A stretch of DNA of 64,000 nucleotides from Thermoleophilia bacterium SCSIO 60948 (GCA_021496505.1 CP053031.1:2844001-2908000), one strand, 5' to 3'; shown: positions 27,247 to 35,467, numbered from the stretch's first letter. Numbers and translations: made by a program. Notes: generated by a model from the letters alone, not told the origin.

Positions 27247-28059
27247 ATGAATCCAGGAACCCTCCAGGTTGTCCGTCCCGCTCCGTTCGTCGACGCCGAC
27301 GAGGCGCACGGCTCGGGCGACGGCTCGCCGCTGAACGGCGCCGGGCCGGCGACCGTGGCCGTGCCGACGCTCGGTGGCGAGGAGGTCGATCCGAAGGAGG
27401 TCGGCGCCAGGGTCGAGCGGATGAACGCGTTCGAGGCGATCGAGTTCGCGCTCTCGGAGCTGGGGGCGCCGAACCTGATGTTCGCGGTCTCGTTCCAGAA
27501 GACGAGCTCGGTGATCGTCGACATCGCGCACCGGATCGACCCGGCGTCGCGGTTCTTCTATCTCGACACCGATCTGCTCTTCGGCGAGACCTACGCGACG
27601 CGCGACGCGCTCGCCGAGCGCTACGGGATCGAGTTCGAGCGGGGGCACGGGCTCTCACTCGCCGAGCAGACCGAGCGCTTCGGCGCTAACCTGTGGCGCC
27701 GCGATCCGGACGCCTGCTGCGGGATTCGGAAGGTCGAACCCATGAGGCAGGCGCTCCAGGGCGCATCCGGCTGGGTGGCCGGGATTCGTCGTGAAGAGTC
27801 CCGTAGCCGAGCCGGCGCCGCGAAGTTCGGTTGGGACAAGCGCTTCGGCCTGTGGAAGCTCAACCCGCTCGCGGACTGGACCGAGCAGATGGTCTGGGAC
27901 CACATCAGAGAAAACCAAGTGCCTTACAACCCCCTACACGAGCAGGGCTATCCCTCGATCGGCTGCACCCACTGCACGGTCAAGCCCGCTCCCGGGGAAG
28001 ACTCGCGTTCGGGCCGCTGGCTCGGCGCCGACAAGACGGAGTGCGGAATCAATGGCTAG
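27247..28059 (+). CDS. cysH: Adenylyl-sulfate (APS) reductase
   Basis: A 270-residue thiol-dependent reductase that turns APS into sulfite and AMP in the cytoplasm. The iron-sulfur ligands CC (157-158, in DACCGIRKVEP) and C240-x2-C243 (CTHC) indicate a [4Fe-4S] enzyme of the APS-preferring type. The catalytic cysteine is Cys266 in ECGING, close to the C-terminus. The nucleotide-binding start is SFQKTSSVIVD. The first 50 residues are a non-conserved extension. The stop codon overlaps the start of the ATP sulfurylase gene by 8 bases, so the two are coupled. Thioredoxin would be the electron donor. Confidence 0.9.
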   Translation: MNPGTLQVVRPAPFVDADEAHGSGDGSPLNGAGPATVAVPTLGGEEVDPKEVGARVERMNAFEAIEFALSELGAPNLMFAVSFQKTSSVIVDIAHRIDPASRFFYLDTDLLFGETYATRDALAERYGIEFERGHGLSLAEQTERFGANLWRRDPDACCGIRKVEPMRQALQGASGWVAGIRREESRSRAGAAKFGWDKRFGLWKLNPLADWTEQMVWDHIRENQVPYNPLHEQGYPSIGCTHCTVKPAPGEDSRSGRWLGADKTECGING

Positions 28060-29131
28060 CACGCTGACCCTCGAACTCACCAACCGGCAGGCATCGGACT
28101 TCGAGCTGCTGGGCAACGGCGGCTTCGCGCCGCTGGACGGGTTCATGGGCTTCGAGGACTGGAACTCGGTCTGCGAGGACATGAAGCTCGCGTCGCGGGA
28201 AGGCGAGTACTGGCCGATCCCGATCACGCTCGCGACCGACCTCGAGGCCGTCGAGGGCGACACCGTCGAGCTCGTCGCGCCGAACGGCAAGAAGCTCGGC
28301 ACGCTCGAGGTCTCCGAGGTGTTCGAGCGCGACGTCGAGAAGGAGGCCGAGCTGGTCTACCTGACGACCGACAACGAGCATCCGGGCGTCGCGGCGATCC
28401 GCAACGAGGGCAACCGCTGCCTCGCCGGCAAGATCACGGTCGAGGCCCTCCCCGACCACGAGGAGGCCTTCCAGCGTCGCTACCAGACGACCGAGGAGTC
28501 CAAGAAGGCGTTCGCGGACCGCGGCTGGAAGCGCATCGTCGCCTTCCAGACCCGCAACCCGATCCATCGCGCCCACGAGTACCTCACCAAGGCCGCGCTG
28601 GAGATCTGCGACGGGCTCTACATCCACCCGCTGATCGGCGAGACCAAGGCCGGCGACATCCCCGCCGACGTGCGGATGCGCTGCTACGAGGTCCTGATGG
28701 AGAACTACTACCACCCGGAGCACGTGATGCTCGGCGTGAACCCCGGCAAGATGCACTACGCCGGGCCCCGCGAGGCGGTTCTCCACGCGATCATCCGCCG
28801 TAACTACGGCTGCACCCACTTCATCGTCGGCCGTGACCACGCGGGCGTCGGTGACTACTACGGCACCTACGACGCGCAGCGGATCTTCGACGACATCGAC
28901 ACCCAGAAGCTCGGCATCACGCCGCTGTTCTTCGAGCACACGTTCTGGTGCGAGGAGTGCGAGGGAATGGGCTCGTCGAAGACCTGCCCCCACCCCCAGG
29001 AATCGCACCTCTTCCTCTCGGGCACGAAGGTGCGCGAGATGCTCTCCCGCGGCGAGACGCCGCCCCAGGAGTTCACCCGCGAAGAGGTCGCCGAGATCCT
29101 GATCGACTCGATGCGAAAGGAAAACGCTTAA
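28052..29131 (+). CDS. sat: Sulfate adenylyltransferase (ATP sulfurylase)
   Basis: A 359-residue protein of the single-chain Sat type. It makes APS and pyrophosphate from sulfate and ATP. The nucleotide-binding motif [12 protein letters not shown] is intact, and [17 protein letters not shown] follows. Four cysteines in [17 protein letters not shown] could bind zinc, as in several bacterial Sat proteins. ATG 28052 overlaps the end of cysH by 8 bases. An in-frame upstream extension runs inside cysH and is not credible. It ends one base into the start of cysC (TAATG). Confidence 0.92.
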   Translation: MASTLTLELTNRQASDFELLGNGGFAPLDGFMGFEDWNSVCEDMKLASREGEYWPIPITLATDLEAVEGDTVELVAPNGKKLGTLEVSEVFERDVEKEAELVYLTTDNEHPGVAAIRNEGNRCLAGKITVEALPDHEEAFQRRYQTTEESKKAFADRGWKRIVAFQTRNPIHRAHEYLTKAALEICDGLYIHPLIGETKAGDIPADVRMRCYEVLMENYYHPEHVMLGVNPGKMHYAGPREAVLHAIIRRNYGCTHFIVGRDHAGVGDYYGTYDAQRIFDDIDTQKLGITPLFFEHTFWCEECEGMGSSKTCPHPQESHLFLSGTKVREMLSRGETPPQEFTREEVAEILIDSMRKENA

Positions 29132-29676
29132 TGGCGACTGACAACGGCGGCTACACGCTCTGGTTCACCGGGCTCTCGGGCTCCGGCAAGACGACGATCA
29201 CGAACCTGCTCGTTCGCGAGCTGCGCAAGCGCGGCTCGAAGCTCGAGGTCCTCGACGGCGACATCGTCCGCGAGAACCTCTCGAAGGGCCTCGGGTTCTC
29301 GAAGGAGGACCGCGACACGAACATCCGCCGGATCGCCTTCGTGGCCGACCTGCTGAGCCGCAACGGCGTGCCGGTCATCACCGCCGCGATCTCGCCCTAC
29401 CGCGACATCCGCGATGAGGCCCGCGACATGATGGGCGACCGCTTCATCGAGGCCTACGTCGCCGCGTCGGTCGAGGCCTGCGAGGAGCGCGACACGAAGG
29501 GCCTCTACGCGAAGGCCCGCTCGGGTGAGATCAAGGAGTTCACCGGCGTCTCGGATCCCTACGAGCCGCCGCTCAACCCGGAGATCACGCTCGAGACCGA
29601 GTCGGAGACCCCCGAGGAGTCGGCGCAGAAGATCGTCGCCTACCTCGAGGAGAAGGGGCTGCTCGCCGCGGCCTAG
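29131..29676 (+). CDS. cysC: Adenylyl-sulfate kinase
   Basis: A 181-residue P-loop kinase that phosphorylates APS to PAPS. The Walker A motif is GLSGSGKTT near the N-terminus, followed by [31 protein letters not shown] and the APS-binding stretch [30 protein letters not shown] precedes ATG 29131, and the start overlaps the sat stop by one base. The operon therefore has both an APS-using reductase and an APS kinase. PAPS may serve sulfotransferases rather than sulfite formation, or both routes may be used. The hairpin at 29706-29743 ends the operon. Confidence 0.93.
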   Translation: MATDNGGYTLWFTGLSGSGKTTITNLLVRELRKRGSKLEVLDGDIVRENLSKGLGFSKEDRDTNIRRIAFVADLLSRNGVPVITAAISPYRDIRDEARDMMGDRFIEAYVAASVEACEERDTKGLYAKARSGEIKEFTGVSDPYEPPLNPEITLETESETPEESAQKIVAYLEEKGLLAAA

Positions 29677-29705
29677 CCGACCCTCACCGAGGTTCGCTTC
29701 GACGA

Positions 29706-29743
29706 CCCGCTCTCGCCAAGGCGAGGGCGGGCCGTCTGCTTTT
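29706..29743 (+). terminator. Rho-independent terminator of the sulfate assimilation operon
   Basis: CCCGCTCTCGCC pairs with GGCGAGGGCGGG (one G-T pair) around AA, followed by CCGTCTGCTTTT. The best U-tract terminator in the window. Confidence 0.8.
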
Positions 29744-29777
29744 CCGGGGCCGGTCCGCGCCGCCGGGCCGCGTCAGG

Positions 29778-29783
29778 CAGGAT
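29778..29783 (+). promoter_or_regulatory. Possible -10 box before ATG 29793
   Basis: CAGGAT lies 9 bases before the start codon; weak leaderless match. Confidence 0.3.
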
Positions 29784-29792
29784 GAGACGCGG

Positions 29793-30440
29793 ATGAGCGA
29801 CTCACGCGACGCCGGCGCATTCACCGGCGCCTACAAGCTGGCGATCGGCGCCTGCAGGCCCGCGATAGCCGGCTGGGGGCGGATGAAGGTCGAGGGCCTC
29901 GACGCGCTGCCGCCGACCGGACCGGTCCTCCTGGCCGGCAACCACGACTCCTACTGGGACACCGTCTCGATCGGTCTGGCGGCGAAGCCGGTCCGCCAGG
30001 TCCGGGCGCTCGCCAAGGCCGAGCTCTGGAAGGTCCCCGGCCTCGGCGGTCTGCTCGACGGGATGGGTCAGATCCCGATCAACCGCGGCAAGGGCGACAC
30101 CGACGCTCTCGAGAACGCCGTCCGCGAGCTCCGCGCCGGAGCCTGCATCGGGATCTTCCCCGAGGGCACGCGCTCGAAGGGCGCCGAGCTGAGGCCGCGC
30201 AGCGGCATCGGCCGACTCGCCCAGCGTGTGCCCGAGGCGGAGATCGTGTGCGTGGCCGTGGTCGGGACGACCGATTTCACGCGGTTCCCGAAGCGGCCGG
30301 AGGTGACGGTCCGCTTCTTCCGCCCCGCCGAGGGAAACCTGCGACCCGACGAGGACCCCAAGGACTTCGCGGCGCGGCTCGTGCGCGAGATCCGTGCCGA
30401 GGCGCCGTGGGCGGCGCTCGGCCGCAAGGCGAGCGCCTAG
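29793..30440 (+). CDS. 1-acyl-sn-glycerol-3-phosphate acyltransferase (PlsC-like)
   Basis: A 215-residue acyltransferase of the PlsC/LPLAT family, which esterifies position 2 of lysophosphatidate in phospholipid synthesis. The catalytic NHxxxxD motif is GNHDSYWD. The second block GQIPINRGKGD and the glycerol-phosphate-binding block FPEGTRSKG follow at normal distances. No obvious transmembrane anchor is present, so it is peripheral at the inner membrane face. It has its own transcription unit after the cysC terminator; the solo repeat B lies 23 bases past its stop codon and might act as its terminator. Confidence 0.88.
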   Translation: MSDSRDAGAFTGAYKLAIGACRPAIAGWGRMKVEGLDALPPTGPVLLAGNHDSYWDTVSIGLAAKPVRQVRALAKAELWKVPGLGGLLDGMGQIPINRGKGDTDALENAVRELRAGACIGIFPEGTRSKGAELRPRSGIGRLAQRVPEAEIVCVAVVGTTDFTRFPKRPEVTVRFFRPAEGNLRPDEDPKDFAARLVREIRAEAPWAALGRKASA

Positions 30441-30463
30441 CCCGGCCCCGGCGTCCGAGGTCG

Positions 30464-30499
30464 GCCGAGAAGCCGTCGCCCCGGCATCAGGTTCTCGGC
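30464..30499 (+). repeat. Palindromic repeat B, solo copy
   Basis: GCCGAGAA (30464-30471) and TTCTCGGC (30492-30499) match the arms of the right B copy. The core GCATCAGG also matches, allowing one change, while the opposite half-core has diverged. The nearest DUF559 gene is more than 8 kb away. It lies between plsC and the queuosine salvage gene, in the same direction as the other copies. Confidence 0.75.
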
Positions 30500-30523
30500 A
30501 CGGTTCGCGGCGAAAGGGACTCG

Positions 30524-31441
30524 GTGGACCTGCTGGACGAAATACGCGAAGCGACCGCCGCCGTGGCGGCGCGAGCGCGCTTCGTATCGATCGACGAGAC
30601 ACGCGTCGTGCCGCTCGCCCGGGAGCTCGTCGCCGAGCTCGGATCGGTGGGCGAGGCGGGTCTGCCACTCGCCGACCGGCCACTCGCCGAGCGCGCCGCC
30701 TACGCGCTTGCCTTCGACGCCGTCAACTTCGGATCGGGGTGGTGGCCGACGATCCGCAAGCGACCCGGGATGTCGGGCTCGCAGACGATGATGGCCGCGC
30801 TCGAGGATCACTTCCGACGCGCCGCGGCGCCGGCGCCCGATGAGCTCAGCTCGATCACGTCCGCTGAGGTCGCCGTGATCTTCGGGCAGGACCCCGAGCA
30901 CGAGCTGATGGCGCTCTACGCCGCGGCACTGCGCGAGCTCGGCAGCTTCGCGGCCGAAGCCGGGGGCTGGCTCGAGCTGAGCGACTCCCTCGGTGGTTCG
31001 GCCACCGCCGCCGTCACGACCCTCAGCCGCCGGCCGAGCTTCGCCGACGCCTCGACGCACGACGGCCATCCGGTCCCGATCTTCAAACGCGCCCAGATCG
31101 CCGTCGCCGACCTCAACCGGACCGGCGCCCGGTCGGACCCCGACCTCGACCGGCTCACCCTGTTCGCCGACAACCTGATCCCGCACGTCCTCAAGATCGA
31201 CGGTCTGCTGCGATTCGACCCGGCGCTCGACGCCCGAATCGACGCCGAGGAGCTCATCGATCACGGGTCGCGCGAGGAGGTCGAGATCCGCGCGGTGGCG
31301 ATCCACGCCGTCGAGCTGCTCGCCGCCGCCACCGGCGGCGGAGCGACGCCGGCCGAGCTCGACGAGCTGCTCTGGCATCGCGGGCGCGCGCCGCGCTACA
31401 AGGCGCGGCCACGGCATCGCTCGCGAACGACGGCCTACTAG
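30524..31441 (+). CDS. Queuosine 5'-phosphate N-glycosylase/hydrolase family (DUF2419)
   Basis: A 305-residue protein that looks like the queuosine salvage family (Qng1/DUF2419), which releases queuine from queuosine 5'-phosphate. Matching landmarks are the FDAVNFGSGWWP segment, which corresponds to the family's aromatic N-F-x-x-W-P block, FKRAQIAVADL, LTLFADNLIPHVL, the acidic LRFDPALDARIDAEE stretch, and the basic C-terminus RHRSRTTAY, resembling the conserved HRTRT-x-Y end. GTG 30524 has GAAAGG 6 bases upstream; in-frame sequence before it crosses the solo repeat B and lies inside plsC in another frame. No tgt or other queuosine gene is nearby. Confidence 0.72.
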   Translation: MDLLDEIREATAAVAARARFVSIDETRVVPLARELVAELGSVGEAGLPLADRPLAERAAYALAFDAVNFGSGWWPTIRKRPGMSGSQTMMAALEDHFRRAAAPAPDELSSITSAEVAVIFGQDPEHELMALYAAALRELGSFAAEAGGWLELSDSLGGSATAAVTTLSRRPSFADASTHDGHPVPIFKRAQIAVADLNRTGARSDPDLDRLTLFADNLIPHVLKIDGLLRFDPALDARIDAEELIDHGSREEVEIRAVAIHAVELLAAATGGGATPAELDELLWHRGRAPRYKARPRHRSRTTAY

Positions 31442-31478
31442 CGCCTCGGCGGAGTACGAATCGCGCCTCCGGGCCTGG

Positions 31479-31484
31479 TAGTGC
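31479..31484 (+). promoter_or_regulatory. Possible -10 box before ATG 31492
   Basis: TAGTGC lies 7 bases upstream of the start; weak match to the leaderless pattern. Confidence 0.25.
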
Positions 31485-31491
31485 GGCGCGC

Positions 31492-31740
31492 ATGCCAGGA
31501 ATAGCCCTAGCCCTCGCCGTCTCGGTCCTCGTCGCCGCGATCGGGATCATCGTCGGCGCCTATCCCGTCCTGATCCTGATCCCGATCATCCTCGGCATCG
31601 CGATCTTCCGCTGGCGCACCGGGCCGGCGGACCCGCATGCCGGCCGGACGCGTCACGAGCGCGAGAACCAGCGCGTCAAGATGCAGGCCGCTCGACCGGC
31701 CCCGGGAACGACCGGGCGCCCGGAGTCCGGCGAGGGCTGA
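31492..31740 (+). CDS. Small two-helix membrane protein
   Basis: An 82-residue protein with two adjoining hydrophobic segments (IALALAVSVLVAAIGIIVGAY and PVLILIPIILGIAIFRW) and a basic, hydrophilic C-terminal tail (RTRHERENQRVKM). It has no recognisable family. The gene follows the queuosine salvage gene by 50 bases but probably has its own start signal. The hairpin-like two-helix layout is common in small stress or envelope proteins; the tail would face the cytoplasm by the positive-inside rule. Function unknown. Confidence 0.6.
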   Translation: MPGIALALAVSVLVAAIGIIVGAYPVLILIPIILGIAIFRWRTGPADPHAGRTRHERENQRVKMQAARPAPGTTGRPESGEG

Positions 31741-31921
31741 GCCGGTCCAAGAACTGATGAGCTGCGAACCATTCCCGCGTGAGGACGAGCTGGTAGCCAA
31801 GAGCTGACCGCCGCAGCATCTCTTTTCTTAGGTGGCGCGTAGAACGGACCGGCCTCTAAATTTGTTCGACCACCAGCTGCGACCGAATGGTGGTACTCGA
31901 CAGAAAATAGTGATACTGGCG

Positions 31922-31935
31922 GCTATCTATATAGC
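31922..31935 (+). promoter_or_regulatory. AT-rich dyad before the Fic gene
   Basis: GCTAT-CTAT-ATAGC lies 22 bases before ATG 31958 in an unusually AT-rich stretch that also contains -10-like TATCTA. It is a candidate promoter and operator, and its presence argues against a start further upstream. Confidence 0.4.
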
Positions 31936-31957
31936 TAATCTGTCCGCCCAGATCACT

Positions 31958-33028
31958 ATGAAGAGCTTTTCCCTAGACGATCGAGCTTTCAACGGACAGC
32001 CCGCCGATATCGGCGTCCTCCTACAAAGAGTCGATGTTGGCCGCGGTCGCGAGGAGCTCTATATGGATCAAGCTCCACAGCTGCTCAAGGCTCTCGCGCA
32101 ACAGAGCCGAGTGGAGTCGATCAAGGCATCAAGTGCCATCGAGGGCATCGACGTCGCCGAGGCGCGAGCGCGACGACTCGCGGGCTCCGGGAACACGACG
32201 ATGCGCAATCGCGATGAGCGCGAGTTCGCCGGGTATCGCGACGCGATCGACTACCTCGTCCGACTCGGCCGATGGGAACCACCGACTATCGGGCTCACAC
32301 TTCATCTCCACCGATTGCTGTATCGCCACACCGCTGGTACCGGCGGGGCCCTCAAGACCGAGAACAACGAGATCTCGGACCGAGACGAGGACGGATTTAG
32401 ATTCACGGTATTCCGCCCCGTGGACCACACAGAGACCCCATATTTTCTGCAAGAGCTTTTCGACCGCTACAGAGAGGCCAGCAAGCGACAAGCAGCGCAT
32501 CCTCTGCTGCTGCTAGCGGCAATGGTCGTCGACTTCCTGGCGATACATCCGGTCGAGGATGGCAACGGACGTCTTGCGCGTCTCCTCACAGCTCACGAAC
32601 TAATGCGGCTCGACTACGGCGTGGTCCGATACGTAAGCATCGAGCAGAGGATCTTCGACACGAAGAACTCTTACTACACGGCCCTCGAGCAGTCTCAGCG
32701 CGAATGGCACGAAGGCGAGCACGAGATCTGGGCCTGGACCCGCTACCTGCTTGAGGTCCTTGCCGAGGCATACGACGACTTCGAAGCCAAGGTTGCGGCC
32801 GCCGGCTCAGGGACGAGCAAGCGCGAGCGAGTTAGGAATCACGTCCTCCATCTGGGCCCTGATGAATTCCGGTTTCGTGATGTGACCTCAGCCCTCCCCG
32901 GTGTTAGCCAAGCGACGGTTCGTAAGGTCCTCAATGAGCTGAGGGACGCAGATTTGATCTCGACGACCGGTCACGGTGCCGGCGCGGTCTGGATTAGACC
33001 CGCGCCGACGGACGATCAGGCGGGGTAG
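31958..33028 (+). CDS. Fic-domain protein with N-terminal inhibitory motif
   Basis: A 356-residue Fic protein from ATG 31958. Fic enzymes transfer AMP or another nucleotide part to target hydroxyls. The core motif is HPVEDGNGRLARLL (His197), with Val in place of the usual Phe. An inhibitory-helix motif SSAIEG (Glu62) near the N-terminus marks a class II, self-inhibited Fic. The C-terminal 90 residues contain a winged-helix-like region (FRFRDVTSALPGVSQATVRKVLNELRDADLI), so it may bind DNA. The 5' region is clearly AT-richer than its neighbours and uses rarer codons, a sign of recent acquisition. An in-frame GTG at 31832 would place the promoter-like dyad inside the gene. Its end overlaps the convergent PHP gene by 13 bases. 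Confidence 0.85.
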   Translation: MKSFSLDDRAFNGQPADIGVLLQRVDVGRGREELYMDQAPQLLKALAQQSRVESIKASSAIEGIDVAEARARRLAGSGNTTMRNRDEREFAGYRDAIDYLVRLGRWEPPTIGLTLHLHRLLYRHTAGTGGALKTENNEISDRDEDGFRFTVFRPVDHTETPYFLQELFDRYREASKRQAAHPLLLLAAMVVDFLAIHPVEDGNGRLARLLTAHELMRLDYGVVRYVSIEQRIFDTKNSYYTALEQSQREWHEGEHEIWAWTRYLLEVLAEAYDDFEAKVAAAGSGTSKRERVRNHVLHLGPDEFRFRDVTSALPGVSQATVRKVLNELRDADLISTTGHGAGAVWIRPAPTDDQAG

Positions 33029-33849
33029 CTGCCCGGCTTCTCGGGCACCTGCGGCTCGCCGAGGCCATAGGTGTCGTAGGCGAGCCAGCGCGAGAACGTC
33101 TTGTGGGTCGGGCCGTGGAAGTCCGACGACGCGGTCGGCACGAGCCCGAACTCCTCGCAGAGCTCGAGGCAGTGCTGCGTCTGCTCCTTCGTGTGCGGCG
33201 GGTAGAAGGTCTCGATGCCGTCGAGGCCGACGTCGCGTACGAGGCTCTCGACGAGGTCGCGGACCTTCTCCGGCTCGGAGACGTCCCAGTAGGGATGGGC
33301 GACGACGGCGACCCCGCCGGCGTCGTGGATGATCCCGACGGCCTCCTCGGCCGACGGCCACTGGCGCGAGACGAACGCCTTCGCGCCGGGCACGAGGTAC
33401 TCCTCGAAGAACGGGCCGAGGTCGGGACCGGCACCAGCGGCGCGGGCGATGTGCGGGCGGCCGATCGCGTCGGCTGCGCCAGCCTTCTCGACCGCGGCCT
33501 CGAACGTCACGTCGACACCGTGCTCGTTCAGCTTCGCGATGATCGCCTTGGCGCGGTCGACGCGCTCCTGCTGGGCGCGATCGCAGGCCGCCTGGATCTT
33601 CTCGAGGTCGACCCAGTAACCGCAGATGTGGAGGTCCTCGGAGTACTTGTGGACGCACGACATCTCGGTCGCCGGGACGTTGAGGATCCCGGCCTCCTCG
33701 GCGACGCGGGTCGCCTCCTCGACGCCGGCGACGCCGTCGTGGTCGGTGAGCGACATGACGGTGACGCCGGCCTCGACGGCCGCGCGCGCGACGTCGGCCG
33801 GTTCGAGCTGCCCGTCGGACACGGTTGAGTGCGACTGAAGATCGATCAT
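33016..33849 (-). CDS. PHP-domain phosphoesterase
   Basis: A 277-residue PHP-domain hydrolase. Metal ligands are visible in MIDLQSHSTVSDGQ, where family members have DLHxH-type starts (here one His is Gln), SLTDHDGVAG, the conserved Glu of PATEMSC, VVAHPYW and SSDFHGP. This is the layout of 3',5'-nucleoside bisphosphate phosphatase/RNase AM (YciV-like) proteins, which hydrolyse phosphate esters with two or three metal ions. The His-to-Gln change at the first position may alter metal loading. The gene is divergent from the Rrf2 gene (83 bases apart) and convergent with fic. Confidence 0.85.
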   Translation of the reverse strand: MIDLQSHSTVSDGQLEPADVARAAVEAGVTVMSLTDHDGVAGVEEATRVAEEAGILNVPATEMSCVHKYSEDLHICGYWVDLEKIQAACDRAQQERVDRAKAIIAKLNEHGVDVTFEAAVEKAGAADAIGRPHIARAAGAGPDLGPFFEEYLVPGAKAFVSRQWPSAEEAVGIIHDAGGVAVVAHPYWDVSEPEKVRDLVESLVRDVGLDGIETFYPPHTKEQTQHCLELCEEFGLVPTASSDFHGPTHKTFSRWLAYDTYGLGEPQVPEKPGSYPA

Positions 33850-33932
33850 CGGCGCGGCACTCTAGAGCGCGACGAACTTCGATCGCGGCCCCCGTGGTGC
33901 TTCCTGACCTCGCTGCCTGAGATAGTGGATGC

Positions 33933-34391
33933 GTGAGGATCAGCGCCAAAGCCGACTACGCCGTCCGCGCGGCACTCCAGATGAGCGCGGAACCCGATGG
34001 CGAGCCGATCAAAGGGGAGGCGCTCGCGAACGCGCAGTCGATACCCCTGCACTTCCTCGAGCACATCCTGCTCGAGCTCAAGCACGCCGGCCTCGTCCGC
34101 GCCCGACGCGGCGCGCGCGGCGGCTACTGGCTCGCCAAGCCCGCGAGCGAGATCTCGGTCGCCGATGTGATCCGCGCGGTCGAGGGCCCGCTCGCCAACA
34201 TCCACGAGCACGCCCCCGAGGAACTCCATTACGAGGGGCCGGCCGAGCGCCTGCGCGACGTCTGGGTGGCCGTCCGCTACAACATCCGCAACGTCCTCGA
34301 GAACGTCTCGATCGCCGAGATCGCCGAGGACCAACTGCCGTGGCAGATCGGCGCGATGCTGACCAACTCCGAGGCCTGGCGAGCGCGCTGA
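33933..34391 (+). CDS. Rrf2-family transcriptional regulator
   Basis: A 152-residue winged-helix regulator from GTG 33933. The DNA-binding part is MRISAKADYAVRAALQMSAE through FLEHILLELKHAGLVRARRGARGGYWLA. The three conserved cysteines that bind an Fe-S cluster in IscR or NsrR are absent, so it belongs with CymR-like members, which in other bacteria govern cysteine and sulfur metabolism. A TauE/SafE-type sulfite/organosulfonate permease gene follows 110 bases later. It is a candidate regulator for that gene and for the sulfate assimilation operon with its dyad at 25213-25247; this is inference from context. Confidence 0.85.
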   Translation: MRISAKADYAVRAALQMSAEPDGEPIKGEALANAQSIPLHFLEHILLELKHAGLVRARRGARGGYWLAKPASEISVADVIRAVEGPLANIHEHAPEELHYEGPAERLRDVWVAVRYNIRNVLENVSIAEIAEDQLPWQIGAMLTNSEAWRAR

Positions 34392-34400
34392 GCGAATCCG

Positions 34401-34449
34401 GACCGCCGCCTCGGCGGTCGCGGCGATAGCATTCATCGGAGCGTTTTTT
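34401..34449 (+). terminator. Hairpin and T run after the Rrf2 gene
   Basis: GACCGCC-GCCTC-GGCGGTC (34401-34419) has a perfect 7-bp stem. A TTTTTT run comes 24 bases later (34444-34449), too far for a classic terminator, so attenuation is uncertain. Confidence 0.4.
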
Positions 34450-34501
34450 GACCTAATTGCTGGGAAAAGTCCCCGGCGATGGGTCGCGTACCCACGCCCT
34501 G

Positions 34502-35416
34502 ATGGTCATCGATCCAGTCATCATCGCCTTCGGGCTCGGCATCGGCGTCCTCGTCGGGATGACGGGGATGGGTGGCGCCTCGCTGATGACGCCGCTGCTG
34601 ATCCTCGTCGTCGGCGTCTCGCCGGTCACCGCGATCGGGACCGACATCTTTTACGCCGCCGTGACGAAGACGGTCGGCGGCTACAAACACCTGAAGCTCA
34701 AGACGGTGCACCGCGCGATGGCGTTCTGGCTCGCCGTCGGCAGCGTGCCGTCGGCGATCGCCGGTGTGTTCATCATCGAGATGCTCCAACGCACCTACGG
34801 CGATGAGCTCGACACGCTGGTGCTCGGGATGCTCGGCGGCGCGCTGCTCGTCGTCGGCGCTGCGACGCTGCTTCGCTCGCTGTTCCTCGGCGGGACGATC
34901 CAGGAGCGCTCGGCGATGCACATGTACAAGCGCCACATCATCGCCGCGGTGCTGACCGGCGTCCTCACCGGGTTCGTGATCGGCCTGACATCGGCCGGCA
35001 GCGGGACGCTGATCGCGATCGCGCTGATCGCCATCTTCCGCCTGACGCCGCAGCGTGTCGTCGGCACGGACGTCTTCCACGCCGCCGTGCTGCTCTGGGC
35101 CGCGGGCGCGGCGCACTGGATCGGCGGCAACGTCGACTTCGCACTCGCGGGCAACATCCTGATCGGGTCGATCCCCGGCGTGATCGTCGGCTCGAACCTC
35201 GCCGTCAAGGCCCCGCAGGCCTTCCTCCGCTACGCGCTGGCGATCGTCCTGATCGCCTCGGGCATCGCGCTCGTCTCGAAGGGCGGCGACCCTTCGGTCG
35301 TGATCCCGGCGGTCGTGATCGCGAGCGTGATGATGACGGCGTTGTTCGGCATCCAGATCGTCGCCGGCCGCCGCAACCAGAGCCGCGGCGACCCCGCTCA
35401 GGCACGAGCCGGATAG
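34502..35416 (+). CDS. TauE/SafE-family membrane permease (sulfite/sulfonate exporter type)
   Basis: A 304-residue integral membrane protein with about eight hydrophobic segments. The two inverted halves start with GLGIGVLVGMTGMGGASLMTPLLILV and VLTGVLTGFVIGLTSAGSGTLIAIALI, and both carry the glycine-rich G-x-GG/GSG turn and TD-x-F-x-A-A (GTDIFYAAVTKTVGGYKHL; GTDVFHAAVLLWAAG) typical of the TauE/SafE (DUF81) family, which moves sulfite, sulfoacetate or other organosulfur anions. ATG 34502 was preferred to a start 15 codons upstream because the hydrophobic domain begins right after it. The adjacent Rrf2 gene supports a sulfur role. Confidence 0.85.
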   Translation: MVIDPVIIAFGLGIGVLVGMTGMGGASLMTPLLILVVGVSPVTAIGTDIFYAAVTKTVGGYKHLKLKTVHRAMAFWLAVGSVPSAIAGVFIIEMLQRTYGDELDTLVLGMLGGALLVVGAATLLRSLFLGGTIQERSAMHMYKRHIIAAVLTGVLTGFVIGLTSAGSGTLIAIALIAIFRLTPQRVVGTDVFHAAVLLWAAGAAHWIGGNVDFALAGNILIGSIPGVIVGSNLAVKAPQAFLRYALAIVLIASGIALVSKGGDPSVVIPAVVIASVMMTALFGIQIVAGRRNQSRGDPAQARAG

Positions 35417-35467
35417 GGCGCGGGTCCGTGTGACCCAGATCTCCGGTGGTTAGTTCGACGATCGGGG

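Noticed and set aside
28948-29130. Upstream extension of cysC into the sat gene
   Set aside because: ATG 29131 has AAGGA upstream and begins exactly where the family N-terminus is expected. The extension is out-of-frame sat sequence.
31832-31957. Longer Fic protein starting at GTG 31832
   Set aside because: The added residues are not Fic-like and the region contains a promoter-like AT-rich dyad.
31741-33028. Fic gene as part of a prophage or insertion sequence
   Set aside because: No integrase, transposase, terminal repeats or attachment-site duplication is visible; only composition suggests transfer.
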